From SIG440 sp045648205 (GTDB lineage: Bacteria; Bacillota; Clostridia; Monoglobales; Monoglobaceae): a DNA stretch of 8,299 bases. A model generated the notes under the pieces. The model worked only from the letters and a program-made list of their open reading frames with translations. It searched no databases and was not told the DNA's origin. Location of the stretch: positions 1 through 8,299 of the forward strand of contig JAZRNM010000033.1 of NCBI GenBank assembly GCA_045648205.1, given 5' to 3'. A program made the position numbers and the translations under genes. Below, piece by piece: positions 5,261-8,299 of this stretch. Position 1 is the stretch's first letter. Each line of letters begins with the position of its first letter.

Positions 5261-6406
5261 TTATATTTCAAACATTTCATATATTCTGTCAAAAGTTCTT
5301 TCTCTCTCCCAGATTGTTTTTATAAATTCATCGCCCAACTTGTTAATCTGTGACGTATTTCGTGCGATTGGGAGGGTTGAGGTCTTTTTCATTTTTGAAA
5401 TAAGTTCCTGACCCCGTTCGTTGTGGTCGAGAATTTTTATATAGGGAACAGATAATTTTCTGTCGTTGTTGGTTATGCCGAGATATGCAGAGAGAACGAT
5501 TCGTCTTAATCTGCTTTGGGTGTAGCGCTTGGTTTTTACGACGGAAACGAGTTCGTCAAGGGAGGATGCTTCATTTGCGGCGGACTTTATTCTGTTTTCC
5601 AACCCTTCGGAAACGTCTGAAATGTCAGAAAGTGTGTCTGCCGGAATTTTTATCAGTTCTGCAAGAATGGATTTTTCCATAATATCTATTGAATGAGGCT
5701 GTGCGTTTTCGAAAATGCTTTTGCACTCGCCGGGGGTGAAAGACAGTCCCTCCTCGGATTTGCCGTTCAGAATCAGCTTGCGAACAAGAGATGCTGATGC
5801 GAATTCATCATTTGCAATGTCTGAATCGTGGGCAGAACCAATCCGTTTCACCGCAATGGGGGTTATGCTGCTCTTTTCGGAAAGGAGAGCTTTGCTATAT
5901 TCGATGCCGAGAACATTGTTTGGTGAGGATATTATTTCAGCGTATTCATCGCCAAGAAGTTCCCTGACTGCATTTGTGACTGCGACGGGATAGGTGCATC
6001 CGCTGTTCATTTCCCTTTTCAGAATATCAGAAAACTCCGATGGTTCATTGGAGAGAAGTTTTGAAATATCAATTATCTTTGTGATGTCATCACATTCTGC
6101 GCCAAAAGAGAGAAAGTCCGCAATTCCAAGAGAGTTTGCAATTGCTACTGCATTTTTTGCAAAAAACTCTGCCGATTGCATTGCGAAAATTGTCGGGAGT
6201 TCAACAACCAGGTCAACACCTGATGCGATTGCCGCCTTTGCACGAATTTCCTTTGGGAACAGTGCCACATCTCCTCTTTGGACAAAGTTACCGCTCGTTA
6301 TTGCAACAACATAGTCTGCACCACATAATTCCTTTGTGCGCTCAATATGATATTTATGACCTGAGTGGAACGGGTTATATTCACTGATTATTGCGGCAAC
6401 CTTCAT
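5261..6406 (-). CDS. tmcAL: tRNA(Met) cytidine acetate ligase (TmcAL, formerly YlbM)
   Basis: 381 aa, within the usual range. TmcAL activates acetate with ATP to acetyl-AMP and acetylates C34 of elongator tRNA-Met (ac4C34), sharpening AUG versus AUA decoding; this is the Bacillus-type route. The N-terminal nucleotidyltransferase fold is clear: MKVAAIISEYNPFHSGHKYH with the HxGH motif at His14-His17, SGNFVQRGD (38-46), VDLVVELPT (64-72), SPNNVLGIEY (161-170) and the basic VKRIG (186-190). The C-terminal region with RYTQSRLRRIVLSAYLGI and VPYIKILDHNERG is typical. The ATG at 6406 has AAAGGAG 7 nt upstream. The gene is divergent from pta-ackA, whose product acetate is this enzyme's substrate. 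All expected motifs are present. Confidence 0.95.
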   Translation of the reverse strand: MKVAAIISEYNPFHSGHKYHIERTKELCGADYVVAITSGNFVQRGDVALFPKEIRAKAAIASGVDLVVELPTIFAMQSAEFFAKNAVAIANSLGIADFLSFGAECDDITKIIDISKLLSNEPSEFSDILKREMNSGCTYPVAVTNAVRELLGDEYAEIISSPNNVLGIEYSKALLSEKSSITPIAVKRIGSAHDSDIANDEFASASLVRKLILNGKSEEGLSFTPGECKSIFENAQPHSIDIMEKSILAELIKIPADTLSDISDVSEGLENRIKSAANEASSLDELVSVVKTKRYTQSRLRRIVLSAYLGITNNDRKLSVPYIKILDHNERGQELISKMKKTSTLPIARNTSQINKLGDEFIKTIWERERTFDRIYEMFEI

Positions 6407-6438
6407 AATTTCACTCCTTTGTGATGTGTTATGAATAA

Positions 6439-6467
6439 ATTATACACTAAAATTGTTCTTTTAAAAA
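6439..6467 (-). promoter_or_regulatory. Probable promoter of tmcAL
   Basis: On the minus strand a perfect TATAAT (6444-6439) lies 32 nt before the ATG. The -35 candidate at optimal spacing is TTTTTA (6467-6462), a poor match. TG directly precedes the -10 box, though one base away from the classical extended -10 position. Confidence 0.5.
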
Positions 6468-6469
6468 GT

Positions 6470-6497
6470 CTTTTTTGTAAAAAAGCAAAAATTTTTG
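6470..6497. promoter_or_regulatory. A/T-tract palindromes between the tmcAL and pta promoters
   Basis: Two adjacent inverted repeats: CTTTTTT-GT-AAAAAAG (6470-6485) and CAAAAATTTTTG (6486-6497). They fill the space between the two divergent promoters, just upstream of the pta -35 box. Likely UP-element-like or intrinsically bent DNA; a regulator site is possible but no known operator is recognised. Confidence 0.4.
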
Positions 6498-6505
6498 TTT
6501 TAATC

Positions 6506-6534
6506 TTGCATATCTGAAAAATTTGTTATATAAT
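6506..6534 (+). promoter_or_regulatory. Sigma-A promoter of pta-ackA
   Basis: TTGCAT (6506-6511), a 17-nt spacer and TATAAT (6529-6534). The predicted start near 6541 gives a leader of about 36 nt ending in GGAGG (6566-6570), 6 nt before the pta ATG. Confidence 0.75.
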
Positions 6535-6576
6535 AATAGGCGGATATTTTTAATTTAATATATACGGAGGCGTAAT

Positions 6577-7572
6577 ATGAGTAAGTTTTTGGACACAATA
6601 AAGAGCAGAGCGAAAAACGATAAAAAAACAATTGTTCTGCCTGAGTCTATGGATGCCAGAATTTATGAGGCAACCGAAAAAATTTTGAAGGAAGGTTTTG
6701 CAGATATAATTATTGTCGGCACTCCCGAAGAAGTTGAAAAATACAGCAAGGGCTATGATATATCAGGTGCGACAATAATTGACCCGTTTACATATGAGAA
6801 AACCGAAGAATATCTCAATCTTTTTGTTGAACTCAGAAAGTCAAAGGGACTTACTTATGAAGAAGCAAAGGAAATTGCTCTTGGTGATTATATGTATTAT
6901 GCGTGCCTTATGGTGAAGGCTGGAGATGCTGACGGTGTTGTTTCGGGCGCTTGCCACTCAACAGCAAACACACTTCGTCCAAGCCTTCAGATTATAAAGA
7001 CCAAGCCTGGAACCAAACTGGTTTCGGCATTCTTCCTGATGGTTGTTCCCGATTGCGAATTTGGTGCAGACGGAACATTCATTTTCGCAGACAGCGGTCT
7101 TGTTCAGAATCCTGACCCGGAAGAGCTTGCAGCAATTGCGGCTTGTTCAGCAGAATCTTTTGAACTCCTTGTTCAGGAGGAGGCTGTTGTTGCAATGCTT
7201 TCACACTCAACAATGGGCAGTGCAAAGCACGATGACGTGACAAAGGTTGTTGAAGCAACAAGAATCTGCAAAGAGCAGAACCCTGACCTCAAGGTTGACG
7301 GTGAGCTTCAGCTTGATGCGGCTATTGTTCCGTCAGTTGGTGAGTCAAAGGCTCCCGGCAGCCCGGTTGCAGGTCACGCAAATGTTCTTGTGTTCCCTGA
7401 CCTTGATGCCGGAAACATCGGCTACAAACTTGTTCAGCGTCTTGCAAAGGCGGAGGCATATGGTCCTGTTACTCAGGGAATTGCAATGCCAATCAATGAC
7501 TTATCACGTGGTTGCAGTGCTGATGACATTGTGGGCGTTGTTGCAATCACTTGCGTTCAGGCACAGAAATAA
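6577..7572 (+). CDS. pta: Phosphate acetyltransferase (phosphotransacetylase)
   Basis: 331 aa, the short catalytic-domain-only form typical of Firmicutes, without the N-terminal extension of the enterobacterial enzyme. In the cytoplasm it converts acetyl-CoA plus phosphate to acetyl phosphate plus CoA, the first step of acetate formation, reversible for acetate use. Visible landmarks are KTIVLPESMDARI (17-29), DADGVVSGACHSTANTLRPSLQII (about 117-140), FADSGLVQNPDPEELA (about 170-185), MLSHSTMGSAK, VDGELQLDAAIVP and ANVLVFPDLDAGNIGYKLVQRL, all standard for the PTA/PTB fold. The start is fixed by GGAGG at 6566-6570. Downstream, ackA follows after 48 nt with no terminator in between, so the two are co-transcribed. 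Transcription probably starts at the promoter at 6506-6534. Confidence 0.98.
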   Translation: MSKFLDTIKSRAKNDKKTIVLPESMDARIYEATEKILKEGFADIIIVGTPEEVEKYSKGYDISGATIIDPFTYEKTEEYLNLFVELRKSKGLTYEEAKEIALGDYMYYACLMVKAGDADGVVSGACHSTANTLRPSLQIIKTKPGTKLVSAFFLMVVPDCEFGADGTFIFADSGLVQNPDPEELAAIAACSAESFELLVQEEAVVAMLSHSTMGSAKHDDVTKVVEATRICKEQNPDLKVDGELQLDAAIVPSVGESKAPGSPVAGHANVLVFPDLDAGNIGYKLVQRLAKAEAYGPVTQGIAMPINDLSRGCSADDIVGVVAITCVQAQK

Positions 7573-7620
7573 CAAAGTGTATTCTTTATAATATAAAATT
7601 AAGAAAGAAGGAAACTTGAA

Positions 7621-8299
7621 ATGAAAATTTTGGTTATAAACGCAGGAAGTTCATCTCTTAAGTATCAGCTTATTGATATGGACACAGAAAAGGTTCTTGC
7701 AAAAGGTCTTTGCGAAAGAATCGGAATTGATGGTTCAAAACTGAACCACACTCCTGACGGTGGAGAAAAACAGGTTATTGAAAAGAATATGAAGGACCAC
7801 TCTGATGCAATAAAGATGGTACTTGATGCTCTTACTGATGCAAACTATGGTGTTATTTCAGATATGAGCGAAATTTCTGCTGTGGGACACAGAGTTGTTC
7901 ACGGTGGAGAAGTGTTCAGCGGTTCGGTTGTTATCAATGCTGACGTGAAGAAAGCACTTGAGGATTGTGTTCCCCTTGCTCCCCTTCACAACCCTGCAAA
8001 CCTCATCGGAATTCTGGCTTGTGAAGAAGCTATGCCCGGTGTTCCGCAGATTGGCGTTTTTGATACAGCTTTCCATCAGACAATGAGCAAGGAAGCGTTT
8101 ATGTATGGTATTCCATACGAGCTTTATGAAAAACACAGAATCAGAAAATATGGTTTCCACGGCACATCACACAAGTATGTTTCTCAGGAAGCTGCAAAAA
8201 TGCTTGGAAAGAAGCCTGAAGACCTTAAACTGATTACTTGCCATATGGGCAATGGTTCAAGTATCACAGCGGTTGACGGTGGAAAGTCTGTTGACACAT
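7621..8299 (+). CDS. ackA: Acetate kinase, 5' part (runs off the window end)
   Basis: 226 codons are present of the roughly 400 expected; the frame is open to the window edge. It converts acetyl phosphate plus ADP to acetate plus ATP, the substrate-level phosphorylation step after Pta. The ASKHA-fold N-terminus NAGSSSLKYQ has Asn7. Active-site residues fall at the positions known from the Methanosarcina enzyme: Arg91 in GHRVVHGG, His123 in APLHNPAN, Asp148 in VFDTAFHQTM, His180 in YGFHGTSH, and His208 with Asn211 in CHMGNGSS. That last motif has Met where Leu is commoner. The ATG at 7621 has an AAGGA ribosome site 8 nt upstream. The 48-nt gap after pta contains a TATAAT (7587-7592) without a usable -35, so no separate promoter is claimed. 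Confidence 0.97.
   Translation, partial: MKILVINAGSSSLKYQLIDMDTEKVLAKGLCERIGIDGSKLNHTPDGGEKQVIEKNMKDHSDAIKMVLDALTDANYGVISDMSEISAVGHRVVHGGEVFSGSVVINADVKKALEDCVPLAPLHNPANLIGILACEEAMPGVPQIGVFDTAFHQTMSKEAFMYGIPYELYEKHRIRKYGFHGTSHKYVSQEAAKMLGKKPEDLKLITCHMGNGSSITAVDGGKSVDT

Noticed and set aside
7573..7620. Separate promoter for ackA (TATAAT at 7587-7592)
   Set aside because: No -35-like hexamer at a suitable distance; co-transcription with pta is simpler.

Overview
The window looks like a stretch of a low-GC Gram-positive (Firmicutes, probably class Clostridia) chromosome. Protein-level resemblance (Nth, GlyA, RarA, TmcAL, Pta, AckA) points that way, as do strong AGGAGG-type ribosome sites, consensus sigma-A promoters and an acetate-forming Pta-AckA pair. 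I cannot name the species from the sequence alone.

Layout, left to right. (1) 1-130, minus strand: a tRNA cluster with a partial tRNA-Phe(GAA) and, upstream of it, a tRNA with a Val(UAC) body whose 3' acceptor strand does not match its 5' strand. It looks like a Val/Asp chimera. A good sigma-A promoter for the cluster lies at 177-205. (2) 285-926, minus: nth (endonuclease III). (3) 1038-3537, plus: glyA overlapping rarA, closed by a perfect palindromic terminator. The nth and glyA promoters I predict face each other in the 111-bp gap. (4) 3579-5173: a small accessory module between housekeeping genes. It has an XRE-type regulator on the minus strand with a TTG start. Divergent from it is a three-gene plus-strand operon: a VanZ-like membrane protein, a DUF5067-like exported protein and a small three-helix membrane protein. 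The divergent promoter is fully consensus, carries an inverted repeat inside its spacer, and appears to start transcription at the ATG itself (leaderless). (5) 5261-6406, minus: tmcAL (tRNA-Met cytidine acetate ligase), separated from the module by a bidirectional terminator. (6) 6577 to the window end, plus: pta and the 5' part of ackA, divergent from tmcAL.

How the genes relate. glyA (one-carbon metabolism) and rarA (replication-fork repair) are tightly coupled but functionally separate. pta and ackA turn acetyl-CoA into acetate plus ATP. TmcAL consumes acetate and ATP to acetylate the elongator tRNA-Met wobble base, so its position beside acetate metabolism is sensible. The 3.6-5.2 kb module has no assignable pathway. 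Its architecture (regulator, internal operator, membrane and secreted products) suggests a cell-envelope or stress-related unit.

The observations most worth a second look are the chimeric tRNA, the leaderless operator-containing promoter of the envelope module, and the face-to-face nth/glyA promoters. No CRISPR array, insertion sequence, attachment site or riboswitch is visible. No gene-free stretch exceeds 300 bases.
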